In this document: piece by piece, positions 1-7,547 of the stretch | Layout: each line of letters opens with the position of its first letter | How positions within the stretch are numbered: the first letter of the stretch is position 1 | Source of the DNA: Bradyrhizobium sp. MOS002 | GTDB lineage: Bacteria; Pseudomonadota; Alphaproteobacteria; Rhizobiales; Xanthobacteraceae | Direction of reading: 5' to 3' | Length of the DNA stretch: 64,000 nucleotides | NCBI RefSeq assembly: GCF_003020115.1 | Contig: NZ_PYFX01000022.1 | Coordinates: 1-64,000 of the forward strand | Position numbers and translations under genes: made by a program | The notes under the pieces: generated by a model | What the model was told of the DNA's origin: nothing | The model's input: the letters and a program-made list of their open reading frames with translations, nothing else | Database searches by the model: none

Positions 1-27
1 AAGGCGTATCTGCGGCTACACTCTCCC

Positions 28-130
28 TGTCATCGCCCGGCTTGACCGGGCGATCCAGTATTCCGAGACAGTTATGATTGAACCGAGAAGCCGCGGCGTA
101 CTGGATTCCCCGCTTTCGCGGGGAATGACA
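28..130. repeat. Palindromic intergenic repeat (Bradyrhizobium-type)
   Basis: The segment begins TGTCAT and ends ATGACA. The left part holds CCCGGCTTGACCGGG followed by ATCCAGTA, and the right part holds the mirror-image TACTGGAT followed by CCCCGCTTTCGCGGGG, so the whole can fold as a long imperfect hairpin with two small internal hairpins. Elements of this form recur between genes in Bradyrhizobium and relatives. It is non-coding and lies just downstream of the leftmost leftward operon. Confidence 0.7.
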
Positions 131-166
131 GTGGCGCTGGGAGGACGAAGCCGTCACCTCATACTC

Positions 167-197
167 CGTCATTGCGAGCGTAGCGAAGCAATCCAGT
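167..197. repeat. Half-element of a second palindromic repeat family
   Basis: CGTCATTGCGAGCG followed by TAGCGAAGCAATCCAGT is a widespread rhizobial intergenic repeat arm (CGTCATTGCGAGC / GAAGCAATCCAG). Only one arm is obvious here. It lies between the repeat at 28-130 and the end of the M20 hydrolase gene. Confidence 0.6.
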
Positions 198-244
198 CTG
201 TTGCAGCGCGTCCGGGACACGGGAGTGCACGACGGCACGTCGTT

Positions 245-1477
245 CTAGCCGCCGAGTATCCTCCGGCAAGCGTCGACGAACACCTGGGCGCCAGTGACGA
301 TGTCGGCGTCAGCGGTGTTCTCGGTCCAGTGATGGCTGACGCCGCCGATCGACGGGACGAACAGCATGCCCGCGGGCATGACTGTCGCCAGCATCTGCGC
401 GTCGTGGCCGGCGCCGCTGGGCATGCGGACGGACCGTCCGCCGGCCAAGGCCTTGCTCGCGGCTTCGATCGCGTCCTGGATGCCCGCGTTCATCATGGCC
501 GGCGCACCGGTGCGCAGTTTTTCCACGGTGACGGTGCAGGGGCCGTTCGCGCTGACCTCAGCCGCCATGCTCCGCAGCAGCTCTTCCAGCCGTGGGACGA
601 CGGAAGGATCGTCGTCGCGGATCTGGAACAGCATCTCGGCCGCACCCGGAATGATGCTGGGCGCGCCCGGATCGAGCGCGATGCGGCCGGTGGTCCAGAC
701 CGTGCGCGGGCCGCTGGTATCGGGAAAACGCGCGTCGATCTCAACGCAGAACTTTGCCAGCGCCAGCCCGGCATCCTTCCGTGCAGCCATGCGGGTGGTG
801 CCGGCGTGATTCTGTTCACCGACGAAATTGATCTGGTATTGCCAGATGCCGACGATGGAGGTGACGACGCCGATCGCAAGGCGACCGCTTTCGAGCGTGT
901 CGCCCTGCTCGATATGCGCTTCCAGATATCCGACGTGCCGGCCCGGCTCGGCGGCGATACGCGGTCGTCCTGCGAGCCCCATGTCGGTGAGTGCGTCCCG
1001 CATGGTACGGCCGCTGGTGCGGTCGCGCGCGGCATCAATGTCGGCCTCGGTCACCTGCCCGACATAGGAGCGCGAACCGAGGAAGTGCCCAAAGTGTCCT
1101 TCCTCGTCGCACCAGGCGGCAACTTCGACCGCGCCTTTGAGCGAGGGATCGGCATTGAGCACGCGGGCCGCTTCGAGCGCGTAGACGACACCGAGCGGGC
1201 CGTCGAGCCAACCGGCGTAGTTCTGGCTTTCGAGGTGCGATCCCGCGAGCAGCTTGGGTCCCGACTTTGCGCTGGTGCCGAAGACATTGCCGATTCCGTC
1301 GATCGCGGCGGAGAGGCCCGCGTCGGGCAGCTTCCGTACCAGCCAATCCAGCGAAAGCTTGTGCGGCTCGGAGAAGGTCGGCTTGTGCACGCCGGTCTTG
1401 TAGGCTCCGATGGTGCGGAGTGCATTGAGATCGGCGAGAACGCGCTCGCCGTTTGCGCGCGAAGAAGTGTCAGGCAT
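245..1477 (-). CDS. M20-family amidohydrolase (allantoate amidohydrolase / N-carbamoyl-L-amino acid hydrolase type)
   Basis: A 410-residue cytoplasmic metal-dependent hydrolase of the hydantoinase/carbamoylase branch of M20. It shows GSHLES then GWLDG (first metal region), WCDEEGHFG (metal-bridging acidic pair), EAHIEQG, and near the C-terminus GAGHDAQ and SHHWTENT. The length is usual for the family. The ATG at 1477 is preceded by GAAGGTTG; an upstream TTG at 1486 is less likely. It overlaps the end of the ABC ATPase by 8 bp and is the last gene of the leftward hutF-hutC-ABC unit. The family removes carbamoyl, and in some members formyl, groups from amino acids. In a hut locus without hutG it might act on N-formylglutamate, but that is inference; allantoate or an N-carbamoyl amino acid is equally possible. 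Confidence 0.85.
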   Translation of the reverse strand: MPDTSSRANGERVLADLNALRTIGAYKTGVHKPTFSEPHKLSLDWLVRKLPDAGLSAAIDGIGNVFGTSAKSGPKLLAGSHLESQNYAGWLDGPLGVVYALEAARVLNADPSLKGAVEVAAWCDEEGHFGHFLGSRSYVGQVTEADIDAARDRTSGRTMRDALTDMGLAGRPRIAAEPGRHVGYLEAHIEQGDTLESGRLAIGVVTSIVGIWQYQINFVGEQNHAGTTRMAARKDAGLALAKFCVEIDARFPDTSGPRTVWTTGRIALDPGAPSIIPGAAEMLFQIRDDDPSVVPRLEELLRSMAAEVSANGPCTVTVEKLRTGAPAMMNAGIQDAIEAASKALAGGRSVRMPSGAGHDAQMLATVMPAGMLFVPSIGGVSHHWTENTADADIVTGAQVFVDACRRILGG

Positions 1478-2255
1478 GTTCGGCAACCTTCAACGCCTCG
1501 GTACGGATCTCCTCGACCAGCCGTTCCTTCAACTGGACGAATTCGGGCGTGGTCTTGATCTTGTAGGAGCGCGGATGCGGCAGGTCCACATTGATCTCGG
1601 CCTTGATGCGGCCGGGACGCGCGCTCATGACGATGACGCGGCTGCCGAGGAAGATCGCTTCCTCGATGTCGTGGGTCACGAACAGCACGGTCTTCTGATC
1701 GCGCTCCCAGATCCCGAGCAGCATTTCCTGCATCAGGGCGCGGGTCTGGTTGTCGAGCGCGCCGAACGGCTCGTCGAGCAGCAGGATCTTCGGATCATTG
1801 GCAAGCGCGCGCGCGATCGCGGTGCGCTGCTGCATGCCGCCGGAGAGCTGTTTCGGCCAATGGTTCTCGAAGCCGGACAGACCGACCTGGCGGATGAAGG
1901 CATCGGCGATTTTGTTGCGCTCCCCCTCGGGCACGCCACGCTCGCGCAGGCCGAAGGCGATGTTCTCGCGCACGGTCAGCCAGGGAAACAGCGTGTAGGA
2001 CTGGAACACCATGCCGCGGTCGGCGCCCGGGCCGGTCACCTCGCGTCCATCGAGCACCACGCGTCCGCCGGTCGGACGATCGAGGCCGGCGACGATGCGA
2101 AGCAGCGTGGACTTGCCGCAGCCGGAAGGGCCGAGGATGGTGACGAAGTCGTTGTTGCCGATCACAAGATCGGTCGGCTCCAGCGCCCTGGTCGGGGCGT
2201 TGCCGTGGCGCGCGGGAAAGGTTCGCGAGACCTGTTCGATCTTGAGGGTCGTCAT
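1470..2255 (-). CDS. ABC transporter ATP-binding protein, NitT/TauT/SsuB type
   Basis: A 261-residue ATPase with Walker A GPSGCGKST (residues 42-50), signature LSGGMQQR (about 137-144), Walker B LLLLDEP and H-loop VTHDIEEA. The sequence PWLTVRENIAFGLR is typical of the nitrate/taurine/sulfonate importer branch. The ATG at 2255 overlaps the permease stop by 4 bp (ATGA), so the two are translationally coupled; longer upstream reading is frame shadow. It energises the permease and binding protein upstream in the same leftward operon. The substrate is not readable from the ATPase. The hut context suggests histidine, urocanate or a related imidazole compound. Confidence 0.93.
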   Translation of the reverse strand: MTTLKIEQVSRTFPARHGNAPTRALEPTDLVIGNNDFVTILGPSGCGKSTLLRIVAGLDRPTGGRVVLDGREVTGPGADRGMVFQSYTLFPWLTVRENIAFGLRERGVPEGERNKIADAFIRQVGLSGFENHWPKQLSGGMQQRTAIARALANDPKILLLDEPFGALDNQTRALMQEMLLGIWERDQKTVLFVTHDIEEAIFLGSRVIVMSARPGRIKAEINVDLPHPRSYKIKTTPEFVQLKERLVEEIRTEALKVAEHA

Positions 2256-3025
2256 GCGAGCCTCCAGGGAAACAGCCACGCGTTGAACGCCTTGAACAGG
2301 AAGTCCGAGACGAGGCCGATCAGCCCGATTACGATGATGCCGAAGATGATCTGGCCGGTATTGAGCAGCGCCTGGCTGTCGGTGATCATGTGGCCGATGC
2401 CGGAGGAGGAGCCGATCAGTTCGGCGACGATGACATAGGTCCAGGCCCAGCCCAGCACCAGCCGCAGGATTTCGGCGATCTCCGGCGCGGAGGAGGGCAA
2501 CAGCACGCGGCGGATGATGCCGCGGTCGCTGGCCCCCAGCGTATAGGCCGCCTCGACCAGGTCGCGCCGCGTCGTGCCGACGGTGACTGCGATCATCAGG
2601 ATGATCTGGAACACGGAGCCGATGAAGATGACGAGCAGCTTCTGCAGCTCGCCGATGCCGGCCCACAGGATCAGGAGGGGAATGAAGGCGGAAGCCGGCA
2701 AATAGCGCGCAAAGGAGACGAACGGCTCAAGGAACGCCTCGACCGGCTTGTACGCGCCCATCAGCACGCCGAACGGCACCGCGATGATGGCGGCCAGCAC
2801 GAAGCCGCCGACGACGCGCCAGATCGTCATGCCGATGTCGAACAGGAAGCCCTGTTTGATGATCAGGTCGACGCCTTCCTGCACCATGGTTAGCGGGTTG
2901 GCGAGGAATACTTTCGACACGTGGCCGCCGAAGGTCGCCCAGGACCAGAGGGCAACGAACACCACGAAGAACGCAAGGCCGTAAGCCACGCGCTGCCTTG
3001 ACGTCACGGGATCGAGGGGACGCAT
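2252..3025 (-). CDS. ABC transporter permease, NitT/TauT/SsuC type
   Basis: A roughly 257-residue inner-membrane protein with about six hydrophobic segments and the binding-protein-dependent permease EAA region (DLVEAAYTLGASDRGIIRRVLLP), which docks the ATPase. The ATG at 3025 is preferred over an in-frame TTG at 3052, though neither has a strong ribosome binding site. It sits between the binding protein and the ATPase. A strong GC hairpin (3058-3083) separates it from the binding-protein gene, which probably sets the expression ratio. Confidence 0.9.
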   Translation of the reverse strand: MRPLDPVTSRQRVAYGLAFFVVFVALWSWATFGGHVSKVFLANPLTMVQEGVDLIIKQGFLFDIGMTIWRVVGGFVLAAIIAVPFGVLMGAYKPVEAFLEPFVSFARYLPASAFIPLLILWAGIGELQKLLVIFIGSVFQIILMIAVTVGTTRRDLVEAAYTLGASDRGIIRRVLLPSSAPEIAEILRLVLGWAWTYVIVAELIGSSSGIGHMITDSQALLNTGQIIFGIIVIGLIGLVSDFLFKAFNAWLFPWRLA

Positions 3026-3057
3026 CAAACTGTCTATCCGGGCGGTGAACAAGTTTA

Positions 3058-3083
3058 CCGGCCCCGCCGCGAGACGGGGCCGG
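3058..3083 (-). terminator. Intra-operon stem-loop between binding protein and permease
   Basis: CCGGCCCCG (3058-3066) pairs perfectly with CGGGGCCGG (3075-3083) across an 8-nt loop. It starts 15 bp after the stop codon of the binding-protein gene and has no T-tract. Such hairpins usually protect the 3' end of the abundant binding-protein message or partly terminate transcription. Confidence 0.6.
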
Positions 3084-3098
3084 CGGCTCCTGGGAGAT

Positions 3099-4043
3099 TT
3101 ACTTGATGTAGCTGGCGTCGAAGAGATCCTCGACCTTCGGCGCGGCCTTGATGATGCCGATTTCCAGCAGGAGGTCGGCGGCCTCCTTGTTGAAGGTCAG
3201 GAAGTCGCCGGCGAAGAATTTCTGGTTCGCGGCCTTGTCCTGCCAGCGCAGATACTTCGCCGAGTTGCCGAACGCCTCGCTGGTCTGCTTCACGTCGGCG
3301 CCCATGATCTCGTAGGCCTTGGCCTGGTCCTTGGCGATCATGTCGAGGGCCTCGAAATAGCTGTCGGCGAGCGCCTTGGCGGCCTTCGGGTTCTCGGTGA
3401 GGAATTTCGGCGTGCAGCCGAACGTGTCCATGACCATCGGATAGTCGAGCGTGGTCGCGATGATCTTGCCCTTGTCGGGTGCGGCACGAACCGTCGACAG
3501 ATACGGCTCGTAGGTCATCGCGGCATCGTTCTGGCCGGAGACGAAAGCCTGCGCGGCCGCGGCCGGCTCCAGGTTCACGACGGTGACGTCCTTCACCGAC
3601 AAGCCGTTCTTCTTGAGCATCCAGGCCAGCGCGAAATAGGGCGAGGTGCCGGGCGCGGAGGCCGCAACCGTCTTGCCCTTCAGATCCTTGATCGCGGCGA
3701 GATCGTTGCGCACGGCCATGCCGTCGGCGCCAAAGCTCTTGTCGAGCTGGAAGATCTGCTTGGTCGCGACGCCGTTGGCGTTCCAGGAGATCCAGGTCTC
3801 CACGGTCGTTGCCGCGCACTGGACGTCACCGGAAGCGATCGCGAGATGACGATCCTTCTGCGGAATTTTCTTGATGGTGACGTCGAGGCCGTTCTTCTTG
3901 AAGATGCCGGCTTCCTTCGCCAGCGTCAGCGGCGCGAAGCCGGTCCATCCGGAGATGCCGACGCCGACCTTGACGTCGTCGGCGAGCACCGGAGTGGAAG
4001 CTGTGAGGGCAATGATTGTCGCAAATACTTTCGAACTACGCAT
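3099..4043 (-). CDS. ABC transporter substrate-binding protein (NitT/TauT family)
   Basis: A 314-residue periplasmic protein. The start at 4043 (MRSSKVFATIIALT...) follows AAGAGGA at ideal spacing, and the signal peptide ends near ASTPVLA-DD. The mature part has the NMT1/SsuA-like fold signatures GVGISGWTGFAPLTLAKEAG and KGKTVAASAPGTSP. It delivers ligand to the adjacent permease. It lies 107 bp after hutC in the same direction. An upstream in-frame extension to 4190 is not credible. The ligand is unknown; location in the hut locus makes a histidine-pathway compound plausible. Confidence 0.9.
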   Translation of the reverse strand: MRSSKVFATIIALTASTPVLADDVKVGVGISGWTGFAPLTLAKEAGIFKKNGLDVTIKKIPQKDRHLAIASGDVQCAATTVETWISWNANGVATKQIFQLDKSFGADGMAVRNDLAAIKDLKGKTVAASAPGTSPYFALAWMLKKNGLSVKDVTVVNLEPAAAAQAFVSGQNDAAMTYEPYLSTVRAAPDKGKIIATTLDYPMVMDTFGCTPKFLTENPKAAKALADSYFEALDMIAKDQAKAYEIMGADVKQTSEAFGNSAKYLRWQDKAANQKFFAGDFLTFNKEAADLLLEIGIIKAAPKVEDLFDASYIK

Positions 4044-4093
4044 GATTGTCGTCCTCTTGCCGATCGATGGATTGACGTCCTGTTGATCTTGGT

Positions 4094-4109
4094 CGGTCCA
4101 CATGGACCG
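4094..4109. promoter_or_regulatory. Short inverted repeat upstream of the binding-protein gene
   Basis: CGGTCCA-CA-TGGACCG is a perfect 7-bp inverted repeat in the 107-bp gap between hutC and the ABC binding-protein gene. It could be an operator or a small processing hairpin. It does not resemble the HutC-type palindrome at 6268-6287. Confidence 0.3.
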
Positions 4110-4149
4110 TTGCCCGAAGCGTTGCACGATTTGTGCCGACATCGTCCTC

Positions 4150-4878
4150 TCAGCCTCCCTTGAATCGGGCGACAAGGCGGTGAGAGTCACCGGGATAGAG
4201 CAGCCGCACCGCGGTGATCGTGCGCGCGCTGCGCCAGGTATAGCGGTCGATCACGAGGCAGGGGGCGCCGACGGTGATGTCGAGCGCTTCCGCCGTGCGA
4301 TCGTCCGCAACGATAGCGCTGATCGTATGCTCGGCCTCTGTCCATGGAACATGATGAAGCAGCCACGAGCCGGGCGGCTCACGCGAAAAATCCGCGGTCG
4401 CCGCATCCGGCACCGACGCGAGATCGATCAGCCTGTCCTCGACGGCGAAAGGCACGTTGTCGGCGCTGTGGCGGCAGGTGATCGCGACCACCTTGCCGGC
4501 CTTCTTGACGCCGAGGCGGTCGCGGTCGGCCGCGGTTGCGGCACGGAGCTTGCGGCCGATCAGCTCGTAGCCGTAAGCACGTCCGAGCGAGGTGATCTCG
4601 GCGCGCATGTCGGCGATCTTGAGCACGGCGGACTGATGTTGCGGCCGGCGGACGAAGGAGCCGGCACGGCGCCGCCGCTCGATCAGGTCGGCTTGGGCGA
4701 GCTCCGACAGCGCCTTGTTCACGGTCATGCGCGAGCAGCCGTAACGAGCAACCAGTTCATGCTCGAACGGGATGCGATGCCCGGGCGGCCACTCGCCGGT
4801 CAGAATGCGCTTCTCGATATCGGCGCGAATCCGTTTGTAGAGCGTGGGCTGGTCGGCCGTATCAGTGGCGAGGCTCAT
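4150..4878 (-). CDS. hutC: Histidine utilisation repressor, GntR/HutC family
   Basis: A 242-residue regulator. The N-terminal GntR winged helix-turn-helix covers about residues 10-80 (LYKRIRADIEKRI, ARYGCSRMTVNKALSEL, ERRRRAGSFV), and the rest is a UTRA effector domain that in this family binds urocanate. The ATG at 4878 overlaps the hutF stop by 4 bp. Co-transcription with hutF implies self-regulation. The 20-bp palindrome at 6268-6287, between hutF and hutI, is the likely operator controlling both arms of the locus. Confidence 0.93.
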   Translation of the reverse strand: MSLATDTADQPTLYKRIRADIEKRILTGEWPPGHRIPFEHELVARYGCSRMTVNKALSELAQADLIERRRRAGSFVRRPQHQSAVLKIADMRAEITSLGRAYGYELIGRKLRAATAADRDRLGVKKAGKVVAITCRHSADNVPFAVEDRLIDLASVPDAATADFSREPPGSWLLHHVPWTEAEHTISAIVADDRTAEALDITVGAPCLVIDRYTWRSARTITAVRLLYPGDSHRLVARFKGG

Positions 4879-6233
4879 GCAACGAGCCTCCGCACCGATG
4901 CGTTGAATTGTTCGCGCGCGGCCTGGCGCAGTCTGTGCCGGCCGCCTTCGACGACCTTGTCGCCGCCGGCCCAGACGCAATCGATCGCGCCGCTGCCCGC
5001 GGCAAAGATCCACCCGTCGATGGCGGCGTCGCGCGCGCGTCCTGCCAGTGAGGGATGCGAGATGTCGAGCGCGACGATGTCGGCGCGCGCACCTGGCGTG
5101 AGACCGACTGACATCTGTGCCAGTGCCCGCGCGCCGCCTGCAAGCGCATGATCGAACAGCGCGCGTCCCGTCGAACGACCTGCGCCAGCAGAAAGCACGT
5201 TGCGCTCGCGGTGCTTGAGCCGTTGGCCATATTCGAGTTGGCGCAGCTCGTCGGCGACGCCGACCAGCACATTGGAATCCGTGCCGACGCCAAAGGCACC
5301 GCCGGCACCGACGAATTCGCGGGCCGGGAAAATGCCATCGCCAAGGCTTGCCTCGGTGATGGGGCAGAGGCCGGCGACAGCGCCGGTCTTGGCGAATGCG
5401 CGGATTTCCTCGGCCGTGGTGTGGGTGGCGTGAATGAGGCACCAGCGCTGATCGATGGGCGCGTGTTCCAGCAACCATTGCACCGGACGTCGTCCGGACC
5501 ACGCCAGGCAATCCTCGACTTCCTTCACCTGCTCGGCGGCATGAATGTGCACCGGGCCGCCGTCCGCGAGCGGAATGATCGCCGCAAGCTCGGCCGGCGT
5601 CACAGCGCGCAAACTGTGCGGCGCGATGCCGATATTCGCGCCCGGCAATCGTTCAATCGCCTTGCGCGAGGCAGCCATCAGCGCGGAAAATTGATCAACG
5701 GTACAGATGAAGCGGCGCTGGCCGGCACGCCGTGCTGCGCCCCCAAATGAGCCATGCGCATAAAAACTCGGCAGCAACGTCAGCGCAATACCCGAGGCTT
5801 CGGCGGCCTGCGCGATACGTGCGGCCATTTCGCCGACGTCGGCGTAGGGCGAGCCGTCGCGATCATGATGCAGATAATGGAATTCGCCGACGCGGGTAAA
5901 ACCCTGCTCCAGCATCTCGACATAAAGCAGGGTCGCGACCGCTGCGACGTCGTCGGGCGTCATCGCCAGCGCGAAGCGATACATCGTCTCGCGCCAGGTC
6001 CAGAAGGTGTCGGTGCTGTCGCCGCGCAGCTCTGCGAGACCCGCCATGCCGCGCTGGAAAGCGTGGCTGTGCAGGCTCGCGATTCCCGGAAGCGCGATTT
6101 CGTGGCGTTCGTCGCCGGAGATCGGGGCCACGCCCGCGGTCACCTCGGCGATCGCGCCGGCGGTGATCACCACCTGCACGTCATTGGCCCAGCCCGAGGG
6201 CAGGAGCGCGGAGGCGAAATGCAGTCGTGTCAT
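4875..6233 (-). CDS. hutF: Formimidoylglutamate deiminase
   Basis: A 452-residue amidohydrolase-superfamily enzyme that deiminates N-formimino-L-glutamate to N-formyl-L-glutamate and ammonia, the five-step branch of histidine degradation. Metal-site motifs are SLHSHAFQRGM (HxH, about residues 54-64), HIHAAEQ, LIHATH and GTDSNV. The length is typical. The ATG at 6233 faces the palindromic operator, and the stop overlaps hutC. Its product normally goes to HutG (N-formylglutamate deformylase), which is absent here. Confidence 0.95.
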   Translation of the reverse strand: MTRLHFASALLPSGWANDVQVVITAGAIAEVTAGVAPISGDERHEIALPGIASLHSHAFQRGMAGLAELRGDSTDTFWTWRETMYRFALAMTPDDVAAVATLLYVEMLEQGFTRVGEFHYLHHDRDGSPYADVGEMAARIAQAAEASGIALTLLPSFYAHGSFGGAARRAGQRRFICTVDQFSALMAASRKAIERLPGANIGIAPHSLRAVTPAELAAIIPLADGGPVHIHAAEQVKEVEDCLAWSGRRPVQWLLEHAPIDQRWCLIHATHTTAEEIRAFAKTGAVAGLCPITEASLGDGIFPAREFVGAGGAFGVGTDSNVLVGVADELRQLEYGQRLKHRERNVLSAGAGRSTGRALFDHALAGGARALAQMSVGLTPGARADIVALDISHPSLAGRARDAAIDGWIFAAGSGAIDCVWAGGDKVVEGGRHRLRQAAREQFNASVRRLVA

Positions 6234-6267
6234 GTTTCCATGCCGGCTGGACAGAACCGCGACACGA

Positions 6268-6287
6268 TTATATGTCTAGACATATAA
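6268..6287. promoter_or_regulatory. Probable HutC operator (perfect 20-bp palindrome)
   Basis: TTATATGTCTAGACATATAA is a perfect palindrome in the 99-bp spacer between divergent hutF and hutI. Its core TGTCTAGACA resembles operators of the GntR/HutC subfamily. Its position lets one repressor control both transcripts. Confidence 0.8.
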
Positions 6288-6332
6288 GTCAAGCATCCCA
6301 GGGCGCAGGGGCATCCGCGAAGGGACAGTTGC

Positions 6333-7547
6333 ATGGCAGAGCGCTTCGACCGGATCTGGCATAACGCCCGGCTCGCCACGATGCGGGCCGACCGCCCCGA
6401 TCTCGGCGAGATCGAGCGCGGCGTGATTGCCGCGCGCGGCGGCCGTATCATCTATGCAGGTGCGCAGACCGATTTTCCGGTGAGTGCCGATGCAGCCGAA
6501 CGCATCGACTGCGAAGGGCGTTGGATCACGCCCGGTCTCGTCGATTGTCACACCCATCTGGTCTATGGCGGCAACCGCGCCCATGAATTCGAGCTGCGCC
6601 TGAAGGGCGCGAGCTACGAGGAGATCGCGCGCGCCGGCGGCGGCATCGTCTCGACGGTGGCTGCGACGCGCAAGGCAAGCGAGGCCGAACTCGCAGCACA
6701 CGCGCTGCCGCGGCTCGATGCGCTGATTGCCGAGGGTGTCACCACGGTCGAGATCAAGTCCGGCTACGGCTTGGACACTGAGACTGAGATGCGGCAGCTG
6801 GCGGCCGCGCGAAGCCTGGGCCGGCAGCGGCCGGTCGCGATCCGCACGTCGTTTCTCGGTGCGCATGCGCTGCCGATCGAAGCCGGTGGCGACAAGGATC
6901 GCTACATCGATCTCGTGTGCAAGGAGATGTTGCCTGCGGTCGCGAAGGCGGGCCTCGCCGATGCCGTCGATGCCTTCATGGAGGGTATCGCATTTTCCGG
7001 GGAGCAGACGGCGCGGGTGTTCGAGACGGCGAGGCGGCTTGGACTGCCGGTCAAGCTGCATGCCGACCAGCTCTCGAACCTCGGCGGTGCTGCGCTCGCT
7101 GCGAAATTCTCGGCGCTATCGGCTGATCACCTCGAGCACACCGACGAAGCCGGTGCCGCCGCGATGGCAAAGGCTAAAACGGTGGCCGTGCTGCTGCCCG
7201 GCGCCTTCTACTTCATCCGTGAGACGCAGAAACCGCCGGTCGAGACTTTCCGCAAGCACGGCGTTGCCATGGCGCTCGCGACCGACTGCAATCCGGGCAG
7301 CTCGCCGCTGACCTCGCTCCTGCTCGCCATGAACATGGGCGCGACGCTGTTCCGGATGAATGTGGCTGAATGCCTTGCCGGCGTCACCCGCGAAGGCGCG
7401 CGAGCGCTCGGCGTGCTCGATGATACCGGCACATTAGAGGCCGGCAAATGGTGCGACCTTGCGATATGGGACATCGAGCGTCCCGCCGAGCTGGTCTATC
7501 GCATCGGCTTCAATCCGCTGCACCGCCGGGTGTGGAGGGGACAGTGA
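6333..7547 (+). CDS. hutI: Imidazolonepropionase
   Basis: A 404-residue zinc or iron amidohydrolase that opens the ring of 4-imidazolone-5-propionate to give N-formiminoglutamate. Visible motifs are DCHTHLVYGGNRAHEF (metal HxH and substrate loop, near residues 70-85), EIKSGYGLD, HADQLSN, SADHLEHTDE and ATDCNPGSSP. The start has a good Shine-Dalgarno (AAGGGACAG). It is the first gene of the rightward hut operon and overlaps hutH by 4 bp. Confidence 0.96.
   Translation: MAERFDRIWHNARLATMRADRPDLGEIERGVIAARGGRIIYAGAQTDFPVSADAAERIDCEGRWITPGLVDCHTHLVYGGNRAHEFELRLKGASYEEIARAGGGIVSTVAATRKASEAELAAHALPRLDALIAEGVTTVEIKSGYGLDTETEMRQLAAARSLGRQRPVAIRTSFLGAHALPIEAGGDKDRYIDLVCKEMLPAVAKAGLADAVDAFMEGIAFSGEQTARVFETARRLGLPVKLHADQLSNLGGAALAAKFSALSADHLEHTDEAGAAAMAKAKTVAVLLPGAFYFIRETQKPPVETFRKHGVAMALATDCNPGSSPLTSLLLAMNMGATLFRMNVAECLAGVTREGARALGVLDDTGTLEAGKWCDLAIWDIERPAELVYRIGFNPLHRRVWRGQ

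Noticed and set aside
74..1558. 494-codon plus-strand frame at the left end
   Set aside because: Antisense shadow of the M20 hydrolase and ABC ATPase genes; no homology-like motif and it begins inside a palindromic repeat.
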